Origin: Prevotella sp. P5-108
Lineage (GTDB): Bacteria > Bacteroidota > Bacteroidia > Bacteroidales > Bacteroidaceae
Assembly (NCBI RefSeq): GCF_002251385.1
Contig: NZ_NPJJ01000018.1
Span: 62,001 to 126,000 of the forward strand
Length of the DNA stretch: 64,000 nt
Direction of reading: 5' to 3'
Shown here in pieces: positions 1 to 8,934 of this stretch. The notes under the pieces were generated by a model that saw only the letters and a list, made by a program, of their open reading frames with translations, was not told the DNA's origin and did not search any database. The first letter of the stretch is position 1. The number at the start of each line of letters is the position of its first letter. The translations under genes and the position numbers were made by a program.

Positions 1-545
1 GCGATGCTGAAGTCGCGGCGCAGATAGCGGGCGTTGATGCGGGTGCGTCGGTCCTTGGGCGCCTCGACATCAGAGTCGAAGCTGCCACCTATCCACAGGG
101 CACGCCACTCGGTGCGGTCCATCAGGCCAGTGAGCCAGTTGCCCACGCGGCTCACGGCGCTGCCGGCTGTGGTCTGGCTCTCTATCTGGTAGTAGTAGCG
201 GGTGCCGCTGGCGAGCGGCTGTCCTGCATAGTCGATGTAGAGCTGGCGGTCAGAGTTCTGGCATCCGGAGTCCCAGATGTCGGCTTTGCCCTTGCGCAGC
301 AGCTGTGGCGACGATGCCACGCGTATGCGGTAAGCCGTCTGCTTGACGTTGGGCACAGAGGCATCAAGCTGCCAGCTGAAGCGTGGTCGGGGGCAGTCTA
401 TGCCCTCGGCGTGGTCGAGCCCCTCGACGCGGGTGGCTGTCACCGCCACAGCGGGCTTGCCCTTGGCGGGGGCAGCAACGGCATTGGTGGCTCCGGCCAT
501 CGCCGAAACCACCAATAGGGTCAATGATAGGAATGTGTATTTCAT
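1..545 (-). CDS. Alpha-L-rhamnosidase, GH78 (N-terminal part only)
   Basis: The reading frame starts at an ATG on the minus strand at 545 and runs off the window edge, so only about 181 residues are present. It opens with a signal peptide (MKYTFLSLTLLVVSAMAGA). The mature start has the look of bacterial rhamnosidases: a fibronectin-like stretch with PRPRFSWQL, a WDSG motif, a RYYYQIES strand, then the rhamnosidase N-terminal domain beginning at LWIGG with YLRRDF. In this family the enzyme releases terminal alpha-L-rhamnose from plant or bacterial glycans in the periplasm or at the surface. The start codon overlaps the stop of the upstream glutaminase-like gene by four bases, so the two are probably co-translated. 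The catalytic (alpha/alpha)6 domain is outside the window. Confidence 0.82.
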   Translation of the reverse strand, partial: MKYTFLSLTLLVVSAMAGATNAVAAPAKGKPAVAVTATRVEGLDHAEGIDCPRPRFSWQLDASVPNVKQTAYRIRVASSPQLLRKGKADIWDSGCQNSDRQLYIDYAGQPLASGTRYYYQIESQTTAGSAVSRVGNWLTGLMDRTEWRALWIGGSFDSDVEAPKDRRTRINARYLRRDFSI

Positions 546-3049
546 TTCTTCTTGTTTTTGTCCATCAACACTTTCATCCAGTAGCCACCGATAACCGAGC
601 GGGCCTTAAATCCCTGCTGGCGGCCGGTCTTGGTGTTGTGCCAGTCACTGATGGGCACGCGTGTGGGCGTCTCGTTGACATAGGTGTAGACAGGCTCCAT
701 GAGCGCCTCGAAGGTCTTGGCGTTGGGGGCCATACCCGCGAGCCACATGATCCAGTCGCTCTTGGTGTAGTCCTTACGACAGTCGAGCGGCAAGCCATAC
801 TTGTTCTGCTTGGTGAGATAATACTTGAACTCGCGGTCCATCACCTTGTCCGAGAAGATATGGGTGCCCCACATCTTGTCCCACACGATGTTGTACTTCT
901 GGCTCCAGGTGCCTTCGCGGTCGTAGGCGAGCCGGTAGTGGTCGCCCTCGCGCGCCATCTGCTCCCACTGCTTGCCCATCTCGCGGGCCTTGTCCATGTA
1001 GCGCTTGGCCACGTCGGCATTGCCGCGTATCTCTGCCATCTTAGCATAACCAGCCACACCCATGATGGCCTTGAGCGCCAGATTGGCGTTGTGTGCCCAG
1101 TGTCCGGCGAAGTCGTCGGTGCAGAGCTGGTTGGCGGGGTCGAGTCCGTGTTCTACCAGATAGTCGGCCCAGGTGGTGATGATGTCCCAGTAGCGGTCGG
1201 CGTAGGCTGTGTTGCCCTCGATGCGCGAGATTTCGGCGGCGAGGGTGAGCATATTGCCAGCCTCCTCGAGCGGCATGTCGGCTCCGTATACCTGGCCGTT
1301 GGCTATGGGATAGGTGCCCAGGTCGTGGGCGGCAAAGGGCTTGTCCCACCGGCCGCTGCGGCTATACTCGAAGATGCTGGTCATCATGGCCTTTACCAGT
1401 TCGGGATTGTATATCAGGAAGAGGGGGGCTGAGGGATAGGTGAGGTCGACGGTGTTGACACAGCCGTTGGACGCGTTCTCCTTGGAGAAGAAGAGCAGGT
1501 TGCCGTCGTTGTCTTCAAAGAGCTTGTGGGCTGCCATGACATGGCGGTAGGAGGCAGAGAGCAGCTCGGCGTAGTGCACGTTGCCTGCGGCGAGGGCGTC
1601 GTCGTAGATGCGCTTGTCGAGCAGGCGGCTGCGCTCCATGATATTCTGATAGTCTCTATGATAACGGTCGAAGGCGTCAAAGATAGTGGTGCGGCCGTCA
1701 CGTGCCCAGTAGCCTTTGTAGCGGTGGAACATATACTCGATGTCGAAAATCTCGTCGTAGCCTATCATCATATAGCTCTCGGCAGTAGAGACCTGACCCA
1801 GGTTGCGCATATAGGCGAGGGTGGGCACATCGTAGCTCTTGCGGCTTATCATCTCGGTCTGGGTCGCGAGCAGGGCACCTTTGCGTATGAAGGCGGTCAT
1901 CATGGCGGTGCTCTCGCCCAGGCTCACGGTACCATTGACGGCGGGCATGTAGAAGTAGCCCCAGTCGATGCACACTCCGTCGCCCTTGGTGGCAAGGATG
2001 GCTTGGTTTATGGTGCCTGTCTTGACATAGTTCACGCCATTGTGGGTCTCAAAGGTAGACCGCGTGGGCTGGGGCTTCTTGAACTTGGCCACCATGGGGT
2101 CGGCGCCCATGAAGAACTGCACATCGTGGGTCTTGCCGTCGGTGGCTGCCACGCGGTAGGAGATGTATCCCACTGGGGTGGAAAGCAGCTCGAGGTCGTC
2201 GTAGAGCATGGGCGAGGTGAAGACCACGTCGAGTTTGACGGGGCCGCACTCGAAGGTGTAGTAGGTGCTGGTGGCGAGCACGCTGACAGAGGTCTGGCGC
2301 GCCTGGCGTATCTCCTTGAGCACGGGGGCAGCGTCGCAGTAGAGGCCGAAGTCGGCCAGTGCGCCCTTGGTGCCATTGTGTCCGTGCATGGCAATGAGGT
2401 TTTCGCCCTCATGCAGCAGCCGCTTCATGTCGGCAGTGAGCGCGATGCGGGCGCCGTCTCTATAGCCCTTCTCGCTGCGCACCTGGGTGCCGTTGATGAA
2501 GAGGGCGCCATCGTCGTCGTGCGACCAGATGACATAGAGGTCGCGGGCGAGCTGGTCGGCAGTGAGCGTGACGGTGCGGCGTATGTAGATATTGCTGCCG
2601 TCGCCGGTCCAGAGCGTGCGCATGGTGAGGTTTTCCTTGGTGCCAAAGGCGGCCTTGCCCTGCTTCCATGCGGTGTCGTCGAAGCCGGGCTTCTGCCATC
2701 CGTCGGCAGGAGTGTCGGTGGTGTAGCGGCCCTCCCATTCGGCGTCTTCGGCATTGGGCGCCACCACGTCGAGCAGTTTCTTGGCGGGGGTTCCCATGAA
2801 GCGGTATACCTGTCCGTCTACGCGCAACAGACCCTCGAGGGGCTTCTGTCGGGGCGACCAGTGGGTGATGTTACCGTCGTTGAGGTGGTCGTAGGGCGAC
2901 CAGAGGGTGAAGTAAGGGTCATTGGTGATGAGCGGAACGGCAGGCAGGCGCAGCGCTGTCTGGCGATAGGGCTCATAGAAGTTGTCGGCCTTGGCGTAAA
3001 CCAAGAATGTGGCGAGAAGCGCCACCAATAGCATTGATTTCTGTTTCAT
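542..3049 (-). CDS. Glutaminase-A-like hydrolase (DUF4964/DUF5127/DUF4965/DUF1793)
   Basis: About 835 residues with signal peptide MKQKSMLLVALLATFLVYAKA, so exported. After the signal comes the DUF4964-like stretch (LITNDPYFTLWSP), then a jelly-roll DUF5127-like region containing an inserted segment around AEWEGRYTTD, and a long C-terminal (alpha/alpha)-type domain with ADYLVEHGLDPANQLCTDDF and WIMWLAGMAP. This order matches proteins annotated as glutaminase A or DUF4965 in Bacteroidota. The true substrate may be an amide or a glycan. The start at 3049 is chosen because the signal peptide begins there; the open frame extends further upstream without a plausible leader. It is the middle gene of the GH92, glutaminase, GH78 operon, 94 bases after the GH92 stop. 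Confidence 0.8.
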   Translation of the reverse strand: MKQKSMLLVALLATFLVYAKADNFYEPYRQTALRLPAVPLITNDPYFTLWSPYDHLNDGNITHWSPRQKPLEGLLRVDGQVYRFMGTPAKKLLDVVAPNAEDAEWEGRYTTDTPADGWQKPGFDDTAWKQGKAAFGTKENLTMRTLWTGDGSNIYIRRTVTLTADQLARDLYVIWSHDDDGALFINGTQVRSEKGYRDGARIALTADMKRLLHEGENLIAMHGHNGTKGALADFGLYCDAAPVLKEIRQARQTSVSVLATSTYYTFECGPVKLDVVFTSPMLYDDLELLSTPVGYISYRVAATDGKTHDVQFFMGADPMVAKFKKPQPTRSTFETHNGVNYVKTGTINQAILATKGDGVCIDWGYFYMPAVNGTVSLGESTAMMTAFIRKGALLATQTEMISRKSYDVPTLAYMRNLGQVSTAESYMMIGYDEIFDIEYMFHRYKGYWARDGRTTIFDAFDRYHRDYQNIMERSRLLDKRIYDDALAAGNVHYAELLSASYRHVMAAHKLFEDNDGNLLFFSKENASNGCVNTVDLTYPSAPLFLIYNPELVKAMMTSIFEYSRSGRWDKPFAAHDLGTYPIANGQVYGADMPLEEAGNMLTLAAEISRIEGNTAYADRYWDIITTWADYLVEHGLDPANQLCTDDFAGHWAHNANLALKAIMGVAGYAKMAEIRGNADVAKRYMDKAREMGKQWEQMAREGDHYRLAYDREGTWSQKYNIVWDKMWGTHIFSDKVMDREFKYYLTKQNKYGLPLDCRKDYTKSDWIMWLAGMAPNAKTFEALMEPVYTYVNETPTRVPISDWHNTKTGRQQGFKARSVIGGYWMKVLMDKNKKK

Positions 3050-3143
3050 GATAATGGTATAGAGATAACGTGTAATAATGATAAAGTCTGTAGAAATCGC
3101 CCTGATGCAGGTGCTGGTTTCTACAAACTTCGTGATAAGTTTC

Positions 3144-5402
3144 TTATTTGAGGTTGAAGACCAGGTGGCGGCCACGGGTCAGCTCGTCGTGAGAGATGCG
3201 GTAGCGGCTGAGCTTCTTGCCACCGAGCGACATGCTGCTGATAAATTTCTGGCCGTCAAGGTCGCGGTTGGCTTCGATAACTATGTCGCCCTGGGGATAG
3301 TAACGCTTGTCGAGATGCAGCGTCACGCGGTCGAAAACGGGAGAAGTGAGGGTATAGTAGGGCTGGCCGGGGCAGTCGGGGTAGAGACCCATCATCGAGA
3401 AGATGGCCCACGACGACATGGTGCCGCAGTCTTCGTTGCCGGGAATACCGTCGGGCGTGGCCTTGTAATACTTGTCGAGCAGGCGTGCCACCTCTTTCTG
3501 CGTGCGCCACTCTTGGCCTTTGAAGTAGCTGAACAGGTAGGGATAGGCGATATCGGGCTCGTTGGCAGGGTCATAGAGATTCTCGTCAAACACCCGCTGC
3601 AGTTTGTTGACAAAAGCCTTCTCGCCACCCATGAGGCGTGCCAGTCCCTTCACATCGTGGGGCACGTAGAAGGTGTAGTTCCAGGCCGAGCCCTCGTGGA
3701 ATCCGGGAGCGTTGGAGAAGTCGGCGCCGTCCTTGGGGTCAAACGGGGTGAGCCAGGAGCCGTCGGCATGGCGTGGGCGCAGGGTTCCAAACTTCTTGTC
3801 GTAATAGTGCTTATAGCCGAGTGAACGCTTGTAGAACAGGGCGGCATCGTCCTTCTTGCCCAAGGCTGTCGCCAGATTGCTCAAGGCATAGTCGGCGATA
3901 TAGTATTCGAGGGCGTGCGACACCGAGTTGTCTCCCGAGTTGTCCTGGGCAAAGGCGCCGAGAGGCACGTAGCCCTTGGCGATATAGTCGTCGATGTCGG
4001 GACGCATGCGGTTGTCCTTGCCGGGCAGCGTGGCACTGGCGCGGAACGCCTTGTAGGCTGTCTCGATGTCGAAGTCGCGCAAACCTTTGAGCCAGGTATC
4101 GGTAATGACAGGTATCGACGGGTCGCCTTCCATGGTCCATGTCTCCCGTCCGAACAGCTCCCACTTCGGCATCCATCCCCACTCCTTATACATGTCTATC
4201 ATCGAGCGCACCATGTCGGTCTGTCGCTCGGGATAGAGCAGAGTCTCCAGCTGGTGCAGGTTGCGATACGTATCCCAGAGCGAGAAGACCGTGTAGCGGG
4301 TGCGGTCGGTACGTCCTATACGTCCGTTCTCCATCTCGGGGTATTCGCCATTGACGTCCTGGAGGATATTGGGATGTATCTGGGTGTGGTAGAGAGCGGT
4401 ATAGAACACGCGGCGCTGTGCCTCGGTTCCGCCCTCAACGGTAATGGTGTTGAGGGTTTCGGCCCAACGCTTGCGTGCTTCTGCGCGAACCTTGTCAAAC
4501 TGGAAACCTTGCTGCTCGTGGTCCAGATTTTCGCGGGCGTTGGCAATAGACACGAAGCTGACGCCTATCTGAACCTCAACCTGCTCGCCCTCTTCGGCGT
4601 CGTAGCTGAAATAGTAGCCCACCTCATTGCCGGCGAGCTCACGCTTATAGTTACGGTATATCTTGTACTTTCCGTTGTCTGGGTCCCACTGTGCCTCGAC
4701 GCCGGTCATAGGCGGCTGCTTCTTCCAGAAGCCTGCCTCGCGCGGCGCCTTGTTCACGCGCATCACGAAGTACATGGGGAACACGGCTTGAGGGTTGTAG
4801 CAGAATGTTCCCAACAGTCGCATGCCTTCTATCTCGGTATCCGAAACCCGGCGGATGCTTCCTCCCACCTCGTTGGTGAGTCCGTCGCCGACGTTCATGA
4901 GCAGATGGGCCTCGCCCTTCTTGAAGGTAAAGCGCTCAATGGAAGAGCGGTCGGTAGCGGTGACCTCGCACTTGATGCCATACTTGGTGAGCTCGTTGGA
5001 GTAGTAGCCCGGCGTAGCCTGTTCGTTGCGGTACTCGGAGCCATAGTGGCGGTAGTCTACATCCAGCTTGCCCTGCGTGGGCATCAGCAGCAGAGAGCCC
5101 ATCTCGGGGCAGCCCACACCGCTCAGGGTGACATGGGCAAAACCGGTGAAGTACTTGTTCTCATGCACATAGGGCGTAGACCACCAGCGGGCGTCCTTGT
5201 CGTAGACATTGAGGTCGGACCCCATCACATTGAACGGAACCACAGACATCAAGCCGTGAGGCCGGATGGCGCCAGGGTTACACACACTGAAATTGGTCGT
5301 TCCGATAAACGGATCGACATAATCTACCGGTTGCTTCTGTGCCTGTGTCGAGATCACCGACATGGCAAGCAGCGCCATAGCTAATATCGTCTTCTTATAC
5401 AT
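3144..5402 (-). CDS. GH92 alpha-mannosidase
   Basis: A 752-residue exported enzyme: signal peptide MYKKTILAMALLAMSVISTQA, then YVDPFIGTTN, the standard opening of GH92. The C-terminal (alpha/alpha)6 domain carries family landmarks GFHEGSAWNYTFYVPHD (about residue 566), NEPDIAYPYLF and GIPGNEDCGTMSSW (about residue 650). GH92 enzymes are calcium-dependent exo-acting alpha-mannosidases, mostly 1,2-linkage, acting on host N-glycans or yeast mannan. It is first in a three-gene operon read leftwards and has its own promoter just upstream (5420-5450). The open frame extends upstream through the promoter, so the ATG at 5402 is preferred. Linkage specificity cannot be read from sequence. Confidence 0.93.
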   Translation of the reverse strand: MYKKTILAMALLAMSVISTQAQKQPVDYVDPFIGTTNFSVCNPGAIRPHGLMSVVPFNVMGSDLNVYDKDARWWSTPYVHENKYFTGFAHVTLSGVGCPEMGSLLLMPTQGKLDVDYRHYGSEYRNEQATPGYYSNELTKYGIKCEVTATDRSSIERFTFKKGEAHLLMNVGDGLTNEVGGSIRRVSDTEIEGMRLLGTFCYNPQAVFPMYFVMRVNKAPREAGFWKKQPPMTGVEAQWDPDNGKYKIYRNYKRELAGNEVGYYFSYDAEEGEQVEVQIGVSFVSIANARENLDHEQQGFQFDKVRAEARKRWAETLNTITVEGGTEAQRRVFYTALYHTQIHPNILQDVNGEYPEMENGRIGRTDRTRYTVFSLWDTYRNLHQLETLLYPERQTDMVRSMIDMYKEWGWMPKWELFGRETWTMEGDPSIPVITDTWLKGLRDFDIETAYKAFRASATLPGKDNRMRPDIDDYIAKGYVPLGAFAQDNSGDNSVSHALEYYIADYALSNLATALGKKDDAALFYKRSLGYKHYYDKKFGTLRPRHADGSWLTPFDPKDGADFSNAPGFHEGSAWNYTFYVPHDVKGLARLMGGEKAFVNKLQRVFDENLYDPANEPDIAYPYLFSYFKGQEWRTQKEVARLLDKYYKATPDGIPGNEDCGTMSSWAIFSMMGLYPDCPGQPYYTLTSPVFDRVTLHLDKRYYPQGDIVIEANRDLDGQKFISSMSLGGKKLSRYRISHDELTRGRHLVFNLK

Positions 5403-5419
5403 ATTATATATCTTTGCTA

Positions 5420-5450
5420 CAAAGGTAATGCAAACCGCAGAGAATACAAA
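5420..5450 (-). promoter_or_regulatory. Bacteroidota-type promoter for the GH92 operon
   Basis: On the minus strand a TTTG box (5450-5447) is followed after 19 bases by TACCTTTG (5427-5420), matching the TTTG/TAnnTTTG promoter consensus of Bacteroidota. The GH92 start codon lies 18 bases downstream of the box. Confidence 0.7.
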
Positions 5451-5576
5451 ACAATCTGCTCCATTTTTTCCCCCACGGGCCGTTTCTTTCTCGATTTCAC
5501 ACCTGGGGGCAATCTCCATCGCGCCAACCATCATGACGACGACAGCGCAACAAGAGAGAAAATAAACGGGTTTTAT

Positions 5577-5608
5577 TTTGTATTTCTCTGCGGTTTACAC
5601 TAACTTTG
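5577..5608 (+). promoter_or_regulatory. Bacteroidota-type promoter for the hypothetical-rpoN operon
   Basis: TTTG at 5577-5580, a 20-base spacer and TAACTTTG at 5601-5608. The first gene starts 21 bases downstream. It is divergent from the GH92 promoter. Confidence 0.75.
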
Positions 5609-5628
5609 CACTTATAATCATAAGGTAT

Positions 5629-6276
5629 ATGGCAAAGAATGTATCTTGGTCGGACGACTACTGGTTGCTGCTGATGCAGCTCTACCTGCGCAAACCCGTA
5701 GGTGTAAAGGCGCTATATTCACGTGGATTGGTGCAGTTGGCCCTCGAGCTGCATATCGAGCCACGCGTGCTGCGCGCCCAGATGTTCCGCCTGCGTCAGA
5801 TTGACGCCCCGGTCATCCAGCAGCTTTGGGACAAGTACGCAACCCACCCCGCTCGGTTGCGCAAGGAGGTCAACCTGCTGCGGCGCATGAATGGATTCGG
5901 GCTTGCCAGCGAGTTCTATCAGGGCGTCGAGGTGAGCGGCATGTCGTGGGAGAACGACTTCAAGCCCATCGACGGCACTACCCTTATTCCCCTCGCGCTG
6001 GTGCTGGTGCTCGACCTCTACTTCAGGCTGGTGCCCATCACCATGGTGCCCGAGACGCCCGAGATCGTCGAGCTGGCACAGCTCATCGGCATCACCCCCG
6101 CCGAGGTATGCCAGGTGATGGATATATTCCAGGGATTTGACCCCTACCTTAATAGAACTACCGATACCGAAGGCGCGCTCTACGAGGCGTGCAAGGCGAT
6201 ATGGAACCGCTTCGGCAACGACGACCCCAACCCTCTTGCGTCCTTTGCCGCACAGGTGAAGGACTATTTCAAGTAA
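5629..6276 (+). CDS. Conserved hypothetical protein upstream of rpoN
   Basis: 215 residues, soluble, no signal peptide or clear membrane span. I do not recognise the family. It begins MAKNVSWSDDYWLLLMQLYL, is rich in helices, and contains a segment (ALYSRGLVQLALELHIEPRVLRAQMFRLRQ) that could be a helix-turn-helix-like or winged region. The ATG at 5629 is chosen because it lies 21 bases after a strong promoter box; an in-frame ATG further upstream overlaps that promoter. It is followed after 15 bases by rpoN, so the two are probably co-transcribed. A role linked to sigma-54 or to basic cell physiology is only a guess from position. Confidence 0.7.
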   Translation: MAKNVSWSDDYWLLLMQLYLRKPVGVKALYSRGLVQLALELHIEPRVLRAQMFRLRQIDAPVIQQLWDKYATHPARLRKEVNLLRRMNGFGLASEFYQGVEVSGMSWENDFKPIDGTTLIPLALVLVLDLYFRLVPITMVPETPEIVELAQLIGITPAEVCQVMDIFQGFDPYLNRTTDTEGALYEACKAIWNRFGNDDPNPLASFAAQVKDYFK

Positions 6277-6291
6277 GTCAGACTTCAGGTT

Positions 6292-7791
6292 ATGAACGAG
6301 CAACGTTTAATACAGGAACAGCAGCAGCGCCTCATCCAGCAGCAGCGTCTCACCCAGCAGCAGATGATGCTGGTCAAGATGCTTGAGATGCCCGCTGCCG
6401 AAATGGCAGAGCACGTCAACACCGAGCTCAACGACAACCCCGCCCTCGAGCGTGTCGACGACGCCGACGACCTGACCCATAGCGACAACCAGCTCGACAA
6501 CGACGACACCGCAGAGACCTTTGACGAGCAGAACGAGCGTCAGGAGCGCAAAGACGCCCTCGACAGCGCCCTCGAGCAGTTGGGCGACAACGACGACGAG
6601 GTCTCGCCCGCCGACGGATACCACCAGGGCACAGCCTCTGCCGAACCTGCACAGTACGAAGCCGACATCCCCTCGTTCTACGACCAACTCAAGGAGCAGA
6701 TGATGGAGCTACAGCTCACCGATACCGAGCGCGCCATACTCGAATACCTCATCGGCTCGCTCGAGTCCGACGGACTGCTCCACAAGGATATCAGCACCAT
6801 CTGCGACGAGCTCGCCATCTACAACAATATCGACGTTGCCGAGAGCGAGATTGAACGTATGCTCGCCATTCTGCAGACTTTCGACCCTGCTGGCGTAGGC
6901 GCACGCTCGCTGCAGGAGTGTCTGCTCATCCAGATCAACCGCCGCGAAGAGTCGCAGACCAAGCAGCTCATGCGGCGCGTCATCACACAGTACTACAGAG
7001 CCTTCACCCACAACCAGTGGGACAAGATACAGCAGAGTCTGCAACTCAGCGACGTCCAGGCCGAAGCCCTACGCGCCCAGTTGTCCAAGCTCAACCCCAA
7101 GCCCGGCGTGGCCTACGACGGCACTGCCAACGGCAAGTGGCAGCAGATAACCCCCGACATCATCGTCGAAACCTCTGACGACGGGCACATCAGCTTCACC
7201 TTTAACGACGGCGACATCCCGCAGCTCTGCGTGAGCCAGGAGTTTCTCGACATGGTCGATACCTACAAGCGCAACAAGGACGGACTCAACCGCAACGCCA
7301 AAGAGGCCATTCTCTTTGCCAAAGAGAAGATAGACAAGGCACGCGGATTTATCCGCGCAGTAGAGCAGCGGCGCCAGACGCTCACTCTGGTGACCCAAGC
7401 CATCATCGACTGGCAGCGACAGTATTTCCTCGACGGCGACGAGAGCGACCTGCGACCCATGATACTCAAGGATATCGCCACCGTCACCGGTCTCGATATC
7501 TCTACCGTCTCCCGCGTGGCCAACGCCAAGTACATGCAGACCCAGTGGGGCATCCACCCGCTCAAGTTCTTCTTCTCCGACGGCTATGTGGGCAGCAATG
7601 GCAAGAAGACATCCACCCGCCGGCTGCTCGTGGCGCTGCAGGAGCTCATCGACAAGGAAGACAAGCGCGCCCCGTTGAGCGACGACACACTGGCAGAGAA
7701 GATGAAGGAACTGGGATTTCCCGTGGCGCGGCGCACCATAGCCAAATACAGAGACCGACTGGGCATTCCCGTAGCACGACTTAGACGATGA
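6292..7791 (+). CDS. rpoN: RNA polymerase sigma-54 factor
   Basis: 499 residues with the full sigma-54 layout: a glutamine-rich region I (residues 1-50) that contacts activators and core polymerase, an acidic region II (about 50-100), the core-binding domain, a helix-turn-helix around GLDISTVSRVANAKY, and the RpoN box ARRTIAKYRD at about residues 479-488, which reads the -24 promoter element. Sigma-54 directs transcription only with an AAA+ activator; none is encoded in this window. The stop overlaps the next start by four bases (ATGA), so the PAP2-like gene is translationally coupled. The length is normal for Bacteroidota. Confidence 0.97.
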   Translation: MNEQRLIQEQQQRLIQQQRLTQQQMMLVKMLEMPAAEMAEHVNTELNDNPALERVDDADDLTHSDNQLDNDDTAETFDEQNERQERKDALDSALEQLGDNDDEVSPADGYHQGTASAEPAQYEADIPSFYDQLKEQMMELQLTDTERAILEYLIGSLESDGLLHKDISTICDELAIYNNIDVAESEIERMLAILQTFDPAGVGARSLQECLLIQINRREESQTKQLMRRVITQYYRAFTHNQWDKIQQSLQLSDVQAEALRAQLSKLNPKPGVAYDGTANGKWQQITPDIIVETSDDGHISFTFNDGDIPQLCVSQEFLDMVDTYKRNKDGLNRNAKEAILFAKEKIDKARGFIRAVEQRRQTLTLVTQAIIDWQRQYFLDGDESDLRPMILKDIATVTGLDISTVSRVANAKYMQTQWGIHPLKFFFSDGYVGSNGKKTSTRRLLVALQELIDKEDKRAPLSDDTLAEKMKELGFPVARRTIAKYRDRLGIPVARLRR

Positions 7792-8399
7792 ACACGAAAA
7801 AGATAATCATTGCGGCGCGCGTGATGAGCGCCATCTTCACTCCTTTCTACCTTCCCATCGTGGGACTGGTAGCCCTGTTTGTTTTCAGTTATCTCGGGCT
7901 ACTCCCCTGGGCATACAAACTGCTGGTACTGGGCATGGTCTATCTGTTTACCATTCTCGTGCCCACGCTGCTCATCCACCTCTACCACCGTTATCAGGGC
8001 TGGACGCCGCTGCAGATAGGCGTCAAGGAGCGCCGCATGGTGCCCTACGCCGTTTCCATCTTCTGCTACTTCGCCTGCTATTACCTCATGACGCGGCTGC
8101 GCATCCCCAGCTTTATGGCGCGCATCCTCATGGCGGCACTGCTCATCCAGATAGTGTGCGCCATCGTCAACGTGTGGTGGAAGATTTCCACCCATACCGC
8201 CGCCATCGGTGGCGTCACGGGAGCGCTCATGGCGTTCTCGATGCTCTTTGCCTTCAACCCCGTGTGGTGGCTCTGCTTCACCCTGCTCGTCTCGGGCATG
8301 GTGGGCTCCAGCCGCATCATCCTCCACCAGCACACCCTCGGACAGGTGCTTGCCGGCTATGGCATCGGACTGTTAATCGGCTTTATTGTTATCATCTGA
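7788..8399 (+). CDS. PAP2-like integral membrane protein
   Basis: 203 residues, almost all membrane: about six hydrophobic spans. The second half resembles the phosphatidic acid phosphatase type 2 core, with STHTAAIGG where family members have PSGH-type residues and SSRIILHQHTLGQVLAG where they have SRxxLxxHxxxDVxxG. The first PAP2 motif (KxxxxxxRP) is not clear, so activity is uncertain; it may be a degenerate phosphatase or a carrier in lipid metabolism. It overlaps rpoN by four bases and is followed by purE 25 bases later. Confidence 0.65.
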   Translation: MNTKKIIIAARVMSAIFTPFYLPIVGLVALFVFSYLGLLPWAYKLLVLGMVYLFTILVPTLLIHLYHRYQGWTPLQIGVKERRMVPYAVSIFCYFACYYLMTRLRIPSFMARILMAALLIQIVCAIVNVWWKISTHTAAIGGVTGALMAFSMLFAFNPVWWLCFTLLVSGMVGSSRIILHQHTLGQVLAGYGIGLLIGFIVII

Positions 8400-8424
8400 A
8401 CTGCATATCATAAACATACATATT

Positions 8425-8934
8425 ATGAAACCAATCATTAGCATTATCATGGGCAGCACCAGCGACCTGCCCGTAATGGAGAAAGCCTGCAAGTGGCTCA
8501 ACGACCATGAGATTCCCTTTGAGGTCAACGCGCTCTCGGCACATCGCACCCCCGACGCCGTAGAGGCATTCGCACGCGGAGCCAAGGAGCGGGGCATACG
8601 CGTCATCATCGCTGCAGCAGGCATGGCGGCAGCCCTGCCCGGAGTGATTGCCGCCTCGACCACTCTGCCCGTCATCGGAGTGCCCATCAAGGGCATGCTC
8701 GACGGACTCGATGCCATGCTGAGCATTATCCAGATGCCCCCAGGCATACCCGTGGCCACAGTAGGAGTCAATGCCGCACAGAACGCTGCCATACTTGCCG
8801 CCGAGATGATTGCTCTCAGCGACGAGCGCGTGGCACAGGTCGTGGCCGACTGGAAAGCCGGACTCGGCGCCAAGATAGAGAAGGCCAATAAGGAACTGGC
8901 AGAAATCAAGGACTATGAGTACAAGTGCAACTGA
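8425..8934 (+). CDS. purE: N5-carboxyaminoimidazole ribonucleotide mutase
   Basis: 169 residues, the usual length for class I PurE. Visible landmarks are the N-terminal MGSTSDLPVM nucleotide-binding loop, SAHRTP (catalytic histidine region), AAAGMAAALPGV and GVPI. The enzyme moves the carboxyl group of N5-CAIR to carbon, giving CAIR in purine synthesis. The ATG at 8425 is preferred over an upstream in-frame start because the conserved MKPIISIIMGS begins there. It overlaps the start of ispG by 20 bases. The usual partner purK is not in the window. Confidence 0.96.
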   Translation: MKPIISIIMGSTSDLPVMEKACKWLNDHEIPFEVNALSAHRTPDAVEAFARGAKERGIRVIIAAAGMAAALPGVIAASTTLPVIGVPIKGMLDGLDAMLSIIQMPPGIPVATVGVNAAQNAAILAAEMIALSDERVAQVVADWKAGLGAKIEKANKELAEIKDYEYKCN